Positions 28,897 through 36,730 of a stretch of 64,000 nt of DNA are shown piece by piece. Position 1 is the first letter of the stretch; each line of letters begins with the position of its first letter. The position numbers and the translations under genes were made by a program. The notes under the pieces are model-generated. The model saw only the letters and a list, made by a program, of their open reading frames with translations, was not told the origin of the DNA and did not search any database. The DNA is from Chelativorans alearensis (GTDB lineage: Bacteria > Pseudomonadota > Alphaproteobacteria > Rhizobiales > Rhizobiaceae). The stretch lies in the NCBI RefSeq assembly GCF_010993735.1, contig NZ_WQNI01000002.1, positions 248,001 to 312,000 on the forward strand, read 5' to 3'.

Positions 28897-30078
28897 ATGC
28901 CGTCTTCCAACACCATCGTCGTCGCCAGTGCGGCGCGCACGCCCGTGGGCGCGTTCAGCGGGTCCTTCGCCCAAACGCCCGCGCACGAGCTCGGCGCCGT
29001 GGTCATCCGCTCCCTCCTTGAGCGTGCGAAGGTTGAGGGAGGGGAGGTCGACGAGGTCATCCTCGGCCAGGTGCTGACGGCCGGCCAGGGCCAGAACCCG
29101 GCACGCCAGGCCGCAATCGCCGCCGGCCTGCCCAGGGAGACGACGGCCTGGGGCATCAACCAGGTGTGCGGCTCCGGCCTCCGCGCGGTCGCCATCGGCA
29201 TGCAGCAGATCGCCTGTGGCGACGCGAGCGTCATCGTCGCCGGCGGCCAGGAGTCCATGTCGCTGTCGCCGCACTGCGCGCACCTGCGCGGCGGCGTGAA
29301 GATGGGCGACTACGCCATGATCGACACCATGATACGCGACGGCCTGTGGGACGCCTTCAACGGCTACCATATGGGGATCACCGCCGAGAACGTCGCCCGC
29401 GCTTTCCAGATCACCCGTGAAGAGCAGGACGCCTTCGCGCTTGCCTCGCAGAACAAGGCCGAGGCCGCCCAGAAGGCGGGCCGCTTCAAGGACGAGATCG
29501 CGGCCGTCACCATCAAGACCCGCAAGGGCGACATCGTCGTCGAGGACGACGAGTATATCCGTCACGGCGCCACGCTCGAGAACATGCAGAAGCTGCGCCC
29601 CGCCTTCGACAAGGAAGGCACCGTGACCGCCGCCAACGCATCCGGCATCAATGACGGCGCGGCCGGCGCCGTCCTGATGAGCGAGGAGGAGGCCGTCCGC
29701 CGCGGCATCGAGCCCCTGGCACGCATCGCTTCCTGGGCGACCGCCGGCGTCGACCCGGCGGTGATGGGCACCGGCCCTATCCCCGCTTCCCGCCGGGCGC
29801 TGGAGAAGGCCGGCTGGCGCGTCGAGGATCTCGATCTGGTGGAGACCAACGAGGCATTCGCCGCGCAGGCCTGCGCGGTCAACAAGGACATGGGCTGGAA
29901 TCCGGAGATCGTGAACGTCAACGGCGGCGCCATCGCCATCGGCCACCCCATCGGCGCCTCCGGCGCCCGCGTGCTCAACACGCTTCTCCACGAGATGCGC
30001 CGCCGTGGCGCGAAGAAGGGCCTTGCCACGCTGTGCATCGGAGGAGGCATGGGCGTGGCGATGTGCGTGGAGCGGTAA
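28897..30078 (+). CDS. phaA: Acetyl-CoA C-acetyltransferase (beta-ketothiolase)
   Basis: 393-aa biosynthetic thiolase that condenses two acetyl-CoA to acetoacetyl-CoA, the first step of PHB synthesis. The nucleophilic cysteine is in [14 protein letters not shown] (about residue 90), the catalytic His in [17 protein letters not shown], and the second Cys in [11 protein letters not shown]. Length and the RTPVGAFSG opening are those of PhaA/PhbA. It is followed by phaB after 67 bp, with the repressor gene phaR divergent. Confidence 0.96.
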   Translation: MPSSNTIVVASAARTPVGAFSGSFAQTPAHELGAVVIRSLLERAKVEGGEVDEVILGQVLTAGQGQNPARQAAIAAGLPRETTAWGINQVCGSGLRAVAIGMQQIACGDASVIVAGGQESMSLSPHCAHLRGGVKMGDYAMIDTMIRDGLWDAFNGYHMGITAENVARAFQITREEQDAFALASQNKAEAAQKAGRFKDEIAAVTIKTRKGDIVVEDDEYIRHGATLENMQKLRPAFDKEGTVTAANASGINDGAAGAVLMSEEEAVRRGIEPLARIASWATAGVDPAVMGTGPIPASRRALEKAGWRVEDLDLVETNEAFAAQACAVNKDMGWNPEIVNVNGGAIAIGHPIGASGARVLNTLLHEMRRRGAKKGLATLCIGGGMGVAMCVER

Positions 30079-30081
30079 AGG

Positions 30082-30125
30082 AGAGTGAATAGGGAGTAGG
30101 GCAACCCCTACTTCCTATCTCATTC
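30082..30125. repeat. Imperfect hairpin between phaA and phaB
   Basis: GAATAGGGAGTAGGG followed by CCCTACTTCCTATCTCATTC forms an imperfect stem with a 4-nt loop. Its AGTGAATAGGGAGTAGGG wording resembles the inverted repeat at 55465-55548, which suggests a shared dispersed element. Confidence 0.5.
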
Positions 30126-30145
30126 GTGACTAAGGGAGGAGACAC

Positions 30146-30868
30146 ATGTCCAGAACGGCACTCGTGACTGGCGGCACCCGCGGCATCGGTGCGGCCATTT
30201 CGGTGGGACTGAAAGAGGCGGGCTACAACGTCGCTGCAAATTATGCCGGCAACGAAGAGGCGGCAAAGCGTTTTACCGAGGAGACGGGCATTCCCGCTTT
30301 TCGGTGGTCGGTGGCCGATTACGGGGCTTGCGCGGCCGGCATCGCCCAGGTGGAGGCGGAGCTGGGCCCCGTCGACGTGCTGGTCAACAATGCCGGCATC
30401 ACCCGCGACGCCATGTTCCACAAGATGACGCCCGAGCAATGGCGCGAGGTCATCGATACCAATCTCTCCGGCGTCTTCAACATGACGCACCCCCTGTGGT
30501 CCGGTATGCGCGAACGCCAGTTCGGCCGTGTCATCACCATCTCCTCCATCAACGGCCAGAAGGGCCAGATGGGCCAGGCGAACTATTCGGCCGCCAAGGC
30601 CGGCGATCTCGGCTTCACCAAAGCGCTGGCGCAGGAGGGCGCGCGCGCCGGCATCACCGTCAACGCTATCTGCCCCGGCTACATCGCCACGGACATGGTG
30701 ATGGCCGTGCCGGAGGCGGTGCGCGAGAAGATTGTCGCCCAGATCCCTGTTGGCCGGCTGGGCGAGGCGGCGGAGATCGCCCGCTGCGTGGTCTTCCTCG
30801 CTTCCGACGAGGCCGGCTTCATCACCGGCTCGACGCTGACGGCCAATGGCGGGCAGTACATCGCCTGA
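30146..30868 (+). CDS. phaB: Acetoacetyl-CoA reductase
   Basis: 240-aa NADPH-dependent short-chain dehydrogenase reducing acetoacetyl-CoA to (R)-3-hydroxybutyryl-CoA, the second step of PHB synthesis. It has the cofactor motif VTGGTRGIG, the NNAGITRDAMFHKM signature specific to PhaB, a catalytic Ser in TISSINGQKGQMGQANYSAAKAG, and the C-terminus FITGSTLTANGGQYIA. GGGAGGAG precedes the ATG. The polymerase phaC is not in the window. Confidence 0.96.
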   Translation: MSRTALVTGGTRGIGAAISVGLKEAGYNVAANYAGNEEAAKRFTEETGIPAFRWSVADYGACAAGIAQVEAELGPVDVLVNNAGITRDAMFHKMTPEQWREVIDTNLSGVFNMTHPLWSGMRERQFGRVITISSINGQKGQMGQANYSAAKAGDLGFTKALAQEGARAGITVNAICPGYIATDMVMAVPEAVREKIVAQIPVGRLGEAAEIARCVVFLASDEAGFITGSTLTANGGQYIA

Positions 30869-31010
30869 AAAGGCGCATGTGCCCCATAACGAGACGAAAC
30901 TGTTAACAGCCCCACGGGCCCGCCTGTGGGAATCCTGTGGAGCGTCGGTCGACAAGCTGTTGAAGACACAACATCTTGTGTGGAACGAAAGGGGAATATT
31001 CTCCGATCGC

Positions 31011-31032
31011 TGATTCGTCGCCGTTTCGTTCC
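31011..31032. repeat. 22-bp repeat core, copy 1
   Basis: TGATTCGTCGCCG followed by TTTCGTTCC. It is identical at 21 of 22 positions to 31283-31304. Similarity, with gaps, extends about 40 bp to the left in both copies, back to a TTGTG motif. Confidence 0.75.
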
Positions 31033-31282
31033 GGGTTTGGCCGGAACGTTAACGGCGCGCCGTTCCGGGGGCACGAAGCCGTTAACGAAGGCTTTGGAAA
31101 CATTAATGAAATCTGAAGCTTCGCTACAGTGGCACCGCACCGGCATCGAACGGGAGGACAAAAGTTAACGCGCGGCAGCGGAATCGTGCGGAGCGCTGGA
31201 ACAGCGATTCACGATGTGGCTGTGAGCGACGCCTGGAGTGCCATATATTGTGGTGTACAAACAGAGAACATCGACAGGTCGG

Positions 31283-31304
31283 TGATTCGTCGCCGATTCG
31301 TTCC
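31283..31304. repeat. 22-bp repeat core, copy 2
   Basis: TGATTCGTCGCCG followed by ATTCGTTCC, 272 bp downstream of copy 1. Its right end overlaps the GTTC-N7-GTTC motif. Confidence 0.75.
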
Positions 31305-31314
31305 AGACTCGTTC
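31300..31314. promoter_or_regulatory. Candidate LexA (SOS) box, GTTC-N7-GTTC
   Basis: GTTCCAGACTCGTTC matches the alphaproteobacterial SOS consensus exactly. A second near match in the opposite sense, GTAC-N7-GAAC, lies at 31255-31269. Both are 115-175 bp upstream of the helicase gene. Confidence 0.4.
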
Positions 31315-31429
31315 CAAAGATTAACCGGGAGCGTTTTTTGCCTTTCGTTCCCCCGGTCACTTCCTATATGTCTGCGGCGGTAGCGGGGGCTTTGCGCTTC
31401 CGCACCACGCATGCGAGATCAGGCTGCGG

Positions 31430-34400
31430 ATGAACATTCAGCCAAAGTACAGCGAACCTGCCGTCCTCGACGGGCGCGGCGTGACGGCGGTTCTGGGACC
31501 CACCAACACCGGCAAGACGCACCTGGCCATCGAGCGGATGGTGGCGCACGAGTCCGGCCTCATCGGCCTGCCGCTGCGCCTGTTGGCGCGCGAGGTCTAC
31601 GGCCGCGTGGCGGGCCGCGTTGGTGAGCGGAACGTGGCGCTGATCACTGGCGAAGAGAAGATCGTGCCGCCTGGCGCGCGCTACTCCGTGTGCACGGTGG
31701 AGGCGATGCCGCGCCAGACAGACGCCGCTTTCGTCGCCATCGACGAGGTGCAGCTTGCCGGCGATCTGGAGCGCGGCCACATCTTCACCGACCGCATCCT
31801 CCACCTGCGCGGCCGGCAGGAGACCCTGCTTCTGGGCGCGGCCACCATGCGCGGCATTCTGGAGAGGCTCCTAAGAGGCATCTCTGTCGTCACACGCCCA
31901 CGCATGTCGGTGCTCACCTACGCGGGCACGAAGAAGATCACGCGCCTGCCGCGCCGCTCCGCCGTCGTCGCCTTCTCGGCAGACGAGGTCTATGCCATCG
32001 GCGAGCTTATCCGCCGACAGCGCGGCGGTGCGGCCATCGTGCTGGGCGCGCTTTCCCCGCGCACGCGCAATGCCCAGGTCGCGCTCTACCAGTCGGGCGA
32101 CGTCGATTACCTCGTCGCCACCGACGCCATCGGCATGGGGCTCAACCTCGACGTCGACCATGTGGCCTTCGCCCAGAACCGCAAGTTCGACGGTTTCCAG
32201 AACCGCGACCTCTCAGCGGCAGAACTCGCGCAGATCGCCGGCCGCGCCGGCCGCCACGTGCGCGACGGCACCTTCGGCGTCACCGGCAGAGTGGACCCGT
32301 TCGCGGACGCCCTGGTCGAGCGCATAGAGACGCACCAGTTCGAGCCGGTGAAGATGCTGCAGTGGCGCTCGGCCGACGTCGATCTCTCCAGCATCGACGC
32401 GCTGAAGGCCTCGCTCGAGGCCGCGCCGCCGGCCGAGGGCCTGACGCGGGCGCTGCCGGCGGCGGATTTGCGCGTGCTCGATCACCTGTCGAAGGATGAG
32501 AGCATCTGTGCGCTTGCCGCCAGGCGCAACGAGGTGGCGCTTCTGTGGGATGCCTGCGCATTGCCCGATTACCGCAAGATCGCGCCTGCCCAGCATGCGG
32601 AGCTGGTCGGCGCCATCTTCACGGATCTGGCCCGCAGCGGCCATGTGGACGAGGACTATCTGGCCGACCAGGTGCGCCGTGCCTCGTCTACCGAGGGCGA
32701 AATCGACGCGCTGTCGGCGCGAATTGCCCAGATTCGCACCTGGACCTTCGTTTCTCACCGTCCTGGCTGGTTGTCCGATCCGACACACTGGCAGGAAAAA
32801 ACACGCGAGATCGAGGACAGGCTGTCGGATGCCCTGCATGAACGATTGACGAAACGTTTCGTTGACCGCAGGACTTCCGTGCTCATGAAGCGCTTGAGAG
32901 AGAATGCAATGCCCGAAGCAGAAATCAGCCCCGCCGGCGATGTCCTGGTCGAAGGCCACCACGTGGGCGAGATGCAGGGATTCCGCTTCACCGCCGACAA
33001 AAGCGCGGAGGGCGAGGACGCCCGCGCTGTCAAGACGGCTGCACAGAAGGCGCTCGCCGCAGAATTCGAGACCCGTGCCGAGCGCTTCGCCACGGCACCC
33101 AACGGCGACCTGGCGCTAGACTCCGACGGGAACCTGCGCTGGCTCGGCGCGCCGGTGGCCACATTGGCAGCGGGTGATGACGCCTTGAGGCCGCGCGTGA
33201 TACTGCTCGCCGACGAGCAGCTCACCGGGCCGGCGCGCGACAAGGTGGCGGCGCGCGCCGAGCGCTACGTCAATTTCCAGATCGAAAGCCAGCTCAAGCC
33301 TCTCCTCGACCTGAAGAATGCCGAGACGCTGAGCGGCATCGCACGCGGGCTTGCGTTCCAGTTGGCAGAGAATTTCGGCCTTTTGAACCGCCGCGACGTG
33401 GCCGAGGAGGTGCGCTCGCTCGATCAGGAGGCGCGGGCGGCGCTGAGAAGGCTCGGCGTGCGCTTCGGCGCCTACCACGTCTTCGTGCCCGCCCTCATCA
33501 AGCCGGGGCCGGCCGGGCTCTCGACGCTTCTGTGGGCGCTCAAGAACGATGCAAGGGACAAGCCCGGCTACGGAGACGTGGTGGGGGCGCTTGCCGCCGG
33601 CCGCACCTCCATCGTCACCGAGCCCGGCTTCGAACGCGCCTTCTACCGCCTTGCCGGCTTCCGCAATCTCGGCCGCCGGGCCGTGCGCGTCGACATCCTG
33701 GAGCGGCTGGCCGATCTCATCCGCCCGGCGGTCAACTGGAGACCGGGCACCGGCAAACGGCCCGACGGCGCCTATGACAGCGGCGCCTTCGTCGTCACTC
33801 CCGCCATGATGTCGATTCTGGGCGCGACTGCCGAGGACATGGAAGCCATCCTCAAGGGGCTCGGTTATCGCGGCGATGCAAAGCCGGCTGAAGAGGTGAC
33901 GGCAAGGCTCGAAACGCTGGATCGGAGCGCCGAGGCCGAGGCGGCGGCAAAGGAAGCGGCTGCGGCGCCTGCCGAGGAAAAGCGGGCGGAGGAAATGCCG
34001 GCCGAGAGCGGGAAAGAGACTGCCGCGGAAGAACCGGCGGAGGGCGAGGGCGAGACCGCTGCTCGCAGCCTCGCCGCTGAATTGCAGCCGACGACGGAGA
34101 CGCCTTCGTCGGATGGCTCCACTCCCGAGAGCGAGGCCGTGGCCGCGCAACCGGAGCAGGCCGTCGCGTCGGCCGGTGAGGCGGAAGGCCTCGCCAGCAA
34201 CGAGGGACCTGCACAGCCTGTGGAGGTCGAAGCTGCCGAAGAAGCCGGTTCCGGCGAAGCATCCGCCGGTGCGGACGCCGAGGAAGCGCCGAAGCCCGTC
34301 ATCGTCTGGCGGCAGGCGCGCACCGAGCGGCGCCACCCTCCGCGCGGTCGCGACAGGCAGGACGGCGACCGTCAGGCGCGCGGCAAGAGCCACCCGCGCC

Positions 34401-34561
34401 ACGCCGACGAGGGCCAGCGCAAGGCGCCGCGCAAGGGTAAGGACGGCCAGCGAAAAGGCCCGCCCGGCAACCGGCCGCCACGCGGCGACCGCCCGGCGAA
34501 GGTCGATCCCGATTCGCCCTTCGCCAAGCTCGCGGCCCTCAGGGACCAACTCACCAAGTAG
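31430..34561 (+). CDS. mgpS: SUV3-like DEAD/DExH helicase (MgpS type)
   Basis: 1043-aa helicase-related protein. Motif I is GPTNTGKTHLA, motif II IDEVQ (the DEIQ/DEVQ form of mitochondrial SUV3 RNA helicases), then LLGAATMR, the C-terminal helicase lobe (DYLVATDAIGMGLNLDVDHVAF) and motif VI QIAGRAGRH. SUV3-type accessory domains follow to about residue 830. The tail is unusual: an Ala/Glu-rich acidic stretch (about 830-960), then an Arg/Gly/Lys-rich basic stretch (about 965-1025), ending SPFAKLAALRDQL. RNA helicase or degradosome activity is inferred from the family. hslR follows after 14 bp, supporting an RNA role. Confidence 0.85.
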   Translation: MNIQPKYSEPAVLDGRGVTAVLGPTNTGKTHLAIERMVAHESGLIGLPLRLLAREVYGRVAGRVGERNVALITGEEKIVPPGARYSVCTVEAMPRQTDAAFVAIDEVQLAGDLERGHIFTDRILHLRGRQETLLLGAATMRGILERLLRGISVVTRPRMSVLTYAGTKKITRLPRRSAVVAFSADEVYAIGELIRRQRGGAAIVLGALSPRTRNAQVALYQSGDVDYLVATDAIGMGLNLDVDHVAFAQNRKFDGFQNRDLSAAELAQIAGRAGRHVRDGTFGVTGRVDPFADALVERIETHQFEPVKMLQWRSADVDLSSIDALKASLEAAPPAEGLTRALPAADLRVLDHLSKDESICALAARRNEVALLWDACALPDYRKIAPAQHAELVGAIFTDLARSGHVDEDYLADQVRRASSTEGEIDALSARIAQIRTWTFVSHRPGWLSDPTHWQEKTREIEDRLSDALHERLTKRFVDRRTSVLMKRLRENAMPEAEISPAGDVLVEGHHVGEMQGFRFTADKSAEGEDARAVKTAAQKALAAEFETRAERFATAPNGDLALDSDGNLRWLGAPVATLAAGDDALRPRVILLADEQLTGPARDKVAARAERYVNFQIESQLKPLLDLKNAETLSGIARGLAFQLAENFGLLNRRDVAEEVRSLDQEARAALRRLGVRFGAYHVFVPALIKPGPAGLSTLLWALKNDARDKPGYGDVVGALAAGRTSIVTEPGFERAFYRLAGFRNLGRRAVRVDILERLADLIRPAVNWRPGTGKRPDGAYDSGAFVVTPAMMSILGATAEDMEAILKGLGYRGDAKPAEEVTARLETLDRSAEAEAAAKEAAAAPAEEKRAEEMPAESGKETAAEEPAEGEGETAARSLAAELQPTTETPSSDGSTPESEAVAAQPEQAVASAGEAEGLASNEGPAQPVEVEAAEEAGSGEASAGADAEEAPKPVIVWRQARTERRHPPRGRDRQDGDRQARGKSHPRHADEGQRKAPRKGKDGQRKGPPGNRPPRGDRPAKVDPDSPFAKLAALRDQLTK

Positions 34562-34575
34562 GGACCGCGCCACCC

Positions 34576-34953
34576 GTGACCGCCGAAGGACGCCAGCGCA
34601 TCGACAAGTGGCTGTTCTTTGCGCGTGTGGTCAAGTCGCGCTCGCTCGCCGCAAGGCTTGCGCAGGCGGGCCGCGTGCGCGTCAACCGCAACAAGATCGA
34701 CCAGGCCTCCTACCAGGTGCGGCCGGGCGACGTGTTGACCATCACGCTCGACCGCCGCATCCTGGTCTACCGCATCCTCGATGCCGGTGAGCGGCGCGGG
34801 CCTGCGGCCGAAGCCCGCCTTCTCTACGAAGACCTCACGCCGCCCGCCCCGCCGGCGGCGAGCCCTGCGCTGCAGCCGCTGCGTGAACGCGGCGCCGGCC
34901 GTCCGACGAAGAAGGAAAGGCGGGAGCTTGATGATTGGAAGGGCGAGGGGTGA
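34576..34953 (+). CDS. hslR: S4-domain RNA-binding protein, Hsp15 (HslR) type
   Basis: 125-aa protein with an N-terminal S4 RNA-binding domain (QRIDKWLFFARVVKSRSLAARLAQAGRVRVNRNKIDQASYQVRPGDVLTI) and a basic C-terminal tail (GRPTKKERRELDDWKGEG) like Hsp15, which rescues stalled 50S subunits carrying nascent chains in E. coli. The start is GTG, 14 bp after the helicase stop, so the two are probably cotranscribed. The following 165 bp to fdxA hold no other gene. Confidence 0.88.
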   Translation: MTAEGRQRIDKWLFFARVVKSRSLAARLAQAGRVRVNRNKIDQASYQVRPGDVLTITLDRRILVYRILDAGERRGPAAEARLLYEDLTPPAPPAASPALQPLRERGAGRPTKKERRELDDWKGEG

Positions 34954-35118
34954 GTGATGGAGCACAGCGGTTGCCGCTTGGTGCCTTGCCTGCCGCCTTC
35001 CACGCACCGGGAAAAGCTGTTCCCCCGCGACCTTCGGCTGGGGAATGGCTACCCTTGCCACGGCCCTATAAAGGGTCTACCTCACGCGCCGACGCCATAG
35101 ACGACCCGAGAGCCCGAA

Positions 35119-35457
35119 ATGACCTACGTCGTGACCGACAACTGCATCAAGTGCAAGTATATGGATTGCATAGAGGTGTGCCCGGTCGATTGCTTCTACG
35201 AGGGCGAGAACATGCTCGTCATCCACCCGGACGAGTGCATCGACTGCGGTGTGTGCGAGCCCGAGTGCCCCGCCGAGGCGATCAAGCCCGACACCGAGCC
35301 GGGACTCGACAAGTGGCTGCAGATCAATACCGAGTATGCCGACAAATGGCCCAACATCACGGCCAAGAAAGAGCCGCCGGCAGACGCCGAGGAGTTCGAC
35401 GGCGTCGAAGGCAAGTTCGAGAAATACTTCTCGCCCGAGCCCGGTGAAGGCGATTGA
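35119..35457 (+). CDS. fdxA: Seven-iron ferredoxin (FdxA)
   Basis: 112-aa [3Fe-4S][4Fe-4S] ferredoxin. The N-terminal half carries nine cysteines in the FdI arrangement: C9, C12, C17, C21 and C25 ([19 protein letters not shown]), then [14 protein letters not shown]. The acidic C-terminal extension with WPNITAKK is typical of the alphaproteobacterial FdxA group, which commonly lies next to carD as here. The electron partner is not evident. Confidence 0.95.
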   Translation: MTYVVTDNCIKCKYMDCIEVCPVDCFYEGENMLVIHPDECIDCGVCEPECPAEAIKPDTEPGLDKWLQINTEYADKWPNITAKKEPPADAEEFDGVEGKFEKYFSPEPGEGD

Positions 35458-35560
35458 AAACGGGCCGCGCGGCCGCAATCAGCGCCGCGTCACCATGTCG
35501 CAAGCAGAGGACCGGCTGGGGATCGCCCACCGGCTGCGACTGTGCATATGCAGCAAATAG

Positions 35561-35589
35561 TTGATTCTTTCAGCTTTTTGTGTTACTTT
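35561..35589 (+). promoter_or_regulatory. Candidate sigma-70 promoter of carD
   Basis: TTGATT, 17-nt spacer, TACTTT, in an AT-rich island of otherwise GC-rich DNA and upstream of carD. Confidence 0.4.
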
Positions 35590-35666
35590 TTTTCGACATG
35601 CCGGTGACAATACGTCTTTTGATGGCGCAGACGAAATAATCACTGAAAGGTGGGGTTTCACATCCG

Positions 35667-35684
35667 GGCCAAGGCAACTTGGCC
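35667..35684 (+). other. GNRA-tetraloop hairpin in the carD leader
   Basis: GGCCAAG-GCAA-CTTGGCC: a 7-bp perfect stem closed by a GCAA tetraloop, about 135 nt before the carD start codon. Confidence 0.5.
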
Positions 35685-35818
35685 ATGGCGACGTGCGTGA
35701 GCCGCAACAGGGCCGCCCGGAAACCATCTCCTCCAGCGCTTTTCAATTGCGAACCGGCCTTCAGCACGGGCGGGCGCGGGCGTACTCCGCCCCATCGAGA
35801 ACAGGAGTGTTTAAGCGT

Positions 35819-36391
35819 ATGGCAAACCAGCAGAAGAAGTCGGCACAGCGGCAGGGGTTCAAGACGGGTGAATACATCGTCTACCCCGCGCACGGGGTCG
35901 GACAGATCGTAACGATCGAGGACCAGGAGGTGGCCGGGCACAAGCTGGAGCTGTTCGTGATCGATTTCCAGAAGGACAAGATGCGCCTCAAGGTGCCGGT
36001 CGCCAAGGCAACCTCCATCGGCATGCGCAAGCTTTCGGAGACGGATTACGTGGACCGTGCGCTCAAGGTCGTGCAGGGCCGTGCCCGCGTCAAGCGCACC
36101 ATGTGGTCGCGCCGGGCGCAGGAGTATGATGCCAAGATCAATTCGGGCGACTTGATCTCCATCTCCGAGGTGGTGCGCGACCTCTACCGCGCCGAGAACC
36201 AGCCGGAGCAGTCCTATTCCGAGCGTCAGCTCTACGAGGCCGCGCTCGATCGCATGGCGCGCGAGATCGCTGCCGTCAACCGCGTCTCGGAGACCGAAGC
36301 CGTCCGCCTGATCGAGGTGAACCTCGCCAAGGGTCCGCGCCGTGGCGCCAAGGCCGACAACGAGGAGACGGAGAAGGAAGAGGCTGCGTAA
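35819..36391 (+). CDS. carD: CarD family transcriptional regulator
   Basis: 190-aa RNA polymerase-binding protein. The N-terminal RNAP-interacting Tudor-like domain is clear (FKTGEYIVYPAHGVGQIVTIEDQEVAGHKLELFVIDFQKDKMRLKVPVAKA), followed by the helical CdnL-type DNA-binding domain with the conserved Trp (RTMWSRRAQEYDAKINSGDLI). A Glu/Lys tail ends it. In alphaproteobacteria CarD/CdnL stabilises open complexes at rRNA and growth genes. I chose the ATG at 35819 because AGGAG lies upstream and the preceding open frame has no family similarity. Confidence 0.93.
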   Translation: MANQQKKSAQRQGFKTGEYIVYPAHGVGQIVTIEDQEVAGHKLELFVIDFQKDKMRLKVPVAKATSIGMRKLSETDYVDRALKVVQGRARVKRTMWSRRAQEYDAKINSGDLISISEVVRDLYRAENQPEQSYSERQLYEAALDRMAREIAAVNRVSETEAVRLIEVNLAKGPRRGAKADNEETEKEEAA

Positions 36392-36404
36392 GCTTCTCTC
36401 CGGG

Positions 36405-36442
36405 GAGCGTCCTTTGCGCGTCCGGATGGGCGCGCGGCGCTC
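36405..36442. repeat. Dispersed palindrome, AGCGTCC family, copy A
   Basis: GAGCGTCCTTTGCGCGTCC followed by GGATGGGCGCGCGGCGCTC forms an imperfect hairpin just after carD. Related copies are at 37620 and 48486. Confidence 0.65.
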
Positions 36443-36462
36443 TCAAGCCGATTTTAGTTCCG

Positions 36463-36495
36463 GGCCCGGCCGCCTTGCGGTCGGGCCTTTTGTTT
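36463..36495 (+). terminator. Intrinsic terminator of carD
   Basis: Stem GGCCCGGCCGC (36463-36473) with GCGGTCGGGCC (36477-36487), a 3-nt loop and a TTTTGTTTT tail. About 125 bp of plain spacer follow before the rpoH2 promoter. Confidence 0.9.
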
Positions 36496-36619
36496 TCCGG
36501 CTACTTTTGGCAGGCAGAGGGCTGAATCTCGACGCCGGGCTCGTCGCATAAAGCTTGAAACCGCGTATCCCTTCTCGGGGGAACGGCAGTTCACTTCACA
36601 ATCACTGTTTCGTGCCGGT

Positions 36620-36644
36620 GGAACTTTTGGCCTCCACTTGGGTT
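36620..36644 (+). promoter_or_regulatory. Candidate EcfG-type promoter of rpoH2
   Basis: GGAAC (36620), 16-nt spacer, GGTT (36641), about 87 bp upstream of the start codon. It fits GGAAC-N16/17-(C)GTT with one -10 change. In Sinorhizobium meliloti rpoH2 is a known RpoE2 target. Confidence 0.65.
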
Positions 36645-36730
36645 ATTCTATCCGAACTTAACCGGGTGGGCCGGGTGCGGGAATCGGCTATTGCAGCCGG
36701 CCATCATCGCAGACCGCAGGAGCGCTTGGG

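Larger units (their letters stand above)
30869..31429. other. 561-bp intergenic region with an imperfect duplication and SOS-like boxes
   Basis: No convincing gene. Two related segments, about 30971-31032 and 31241-31304, share a nearly identical 22-bp core (TGATTCGTCGCCG...TTCGTTCC). Seven GANTC sites occur here (30930, 31012, 31181, 31206, 31284, 31295, 31306). Hairpin arms CCGGAACG (31041) and CGTTCCGG (31061) enclose a 14-bp palindrome AACGGCGCGCCGTT. An exact GTTC-N7-GTTC lies at 31300-31314. A 21-codon frame (31368-31433) ends across the next start codon. Confidence 0.6.
35458..35818 (+). other. 361-bp gap: carD promoter and long leader
   Basis: No gene is seen. A 10-bp palindrome TGCATATGCA lies at 35543. 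A plausible housekeeping promoter has TTGATT (35561), 17 nt, TACTTT (35584). The leader of about 220 nt contains a strong GCAA-tetraloop hairpin at 35667-35684 (GGCCAAG/CTTGGCC). Confidence 0.5.

Noticed and set aside
31051-31064. AACGGCGCGCCGTT palindrome as an operator
   Set aside because: It overlaps a better-supported hairpin and has no adjacent promoter; kept only as part of the gap description.
30926-31383. Two small plus-strand frames (80 and 84 codons) in the gap before the helicase, both containing IRRRFVP
   Set aside because: The shared peptide simply reflects the duplicated DNA element; no RBS, no family likeness, and the two frames are otherwise unrelated.
34935-35447. 170-codon frame overlapping fdxA
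   Set aside because: Out-of-frame with a nine-cysteine ferredoxin; Arg-rich shadow translation.
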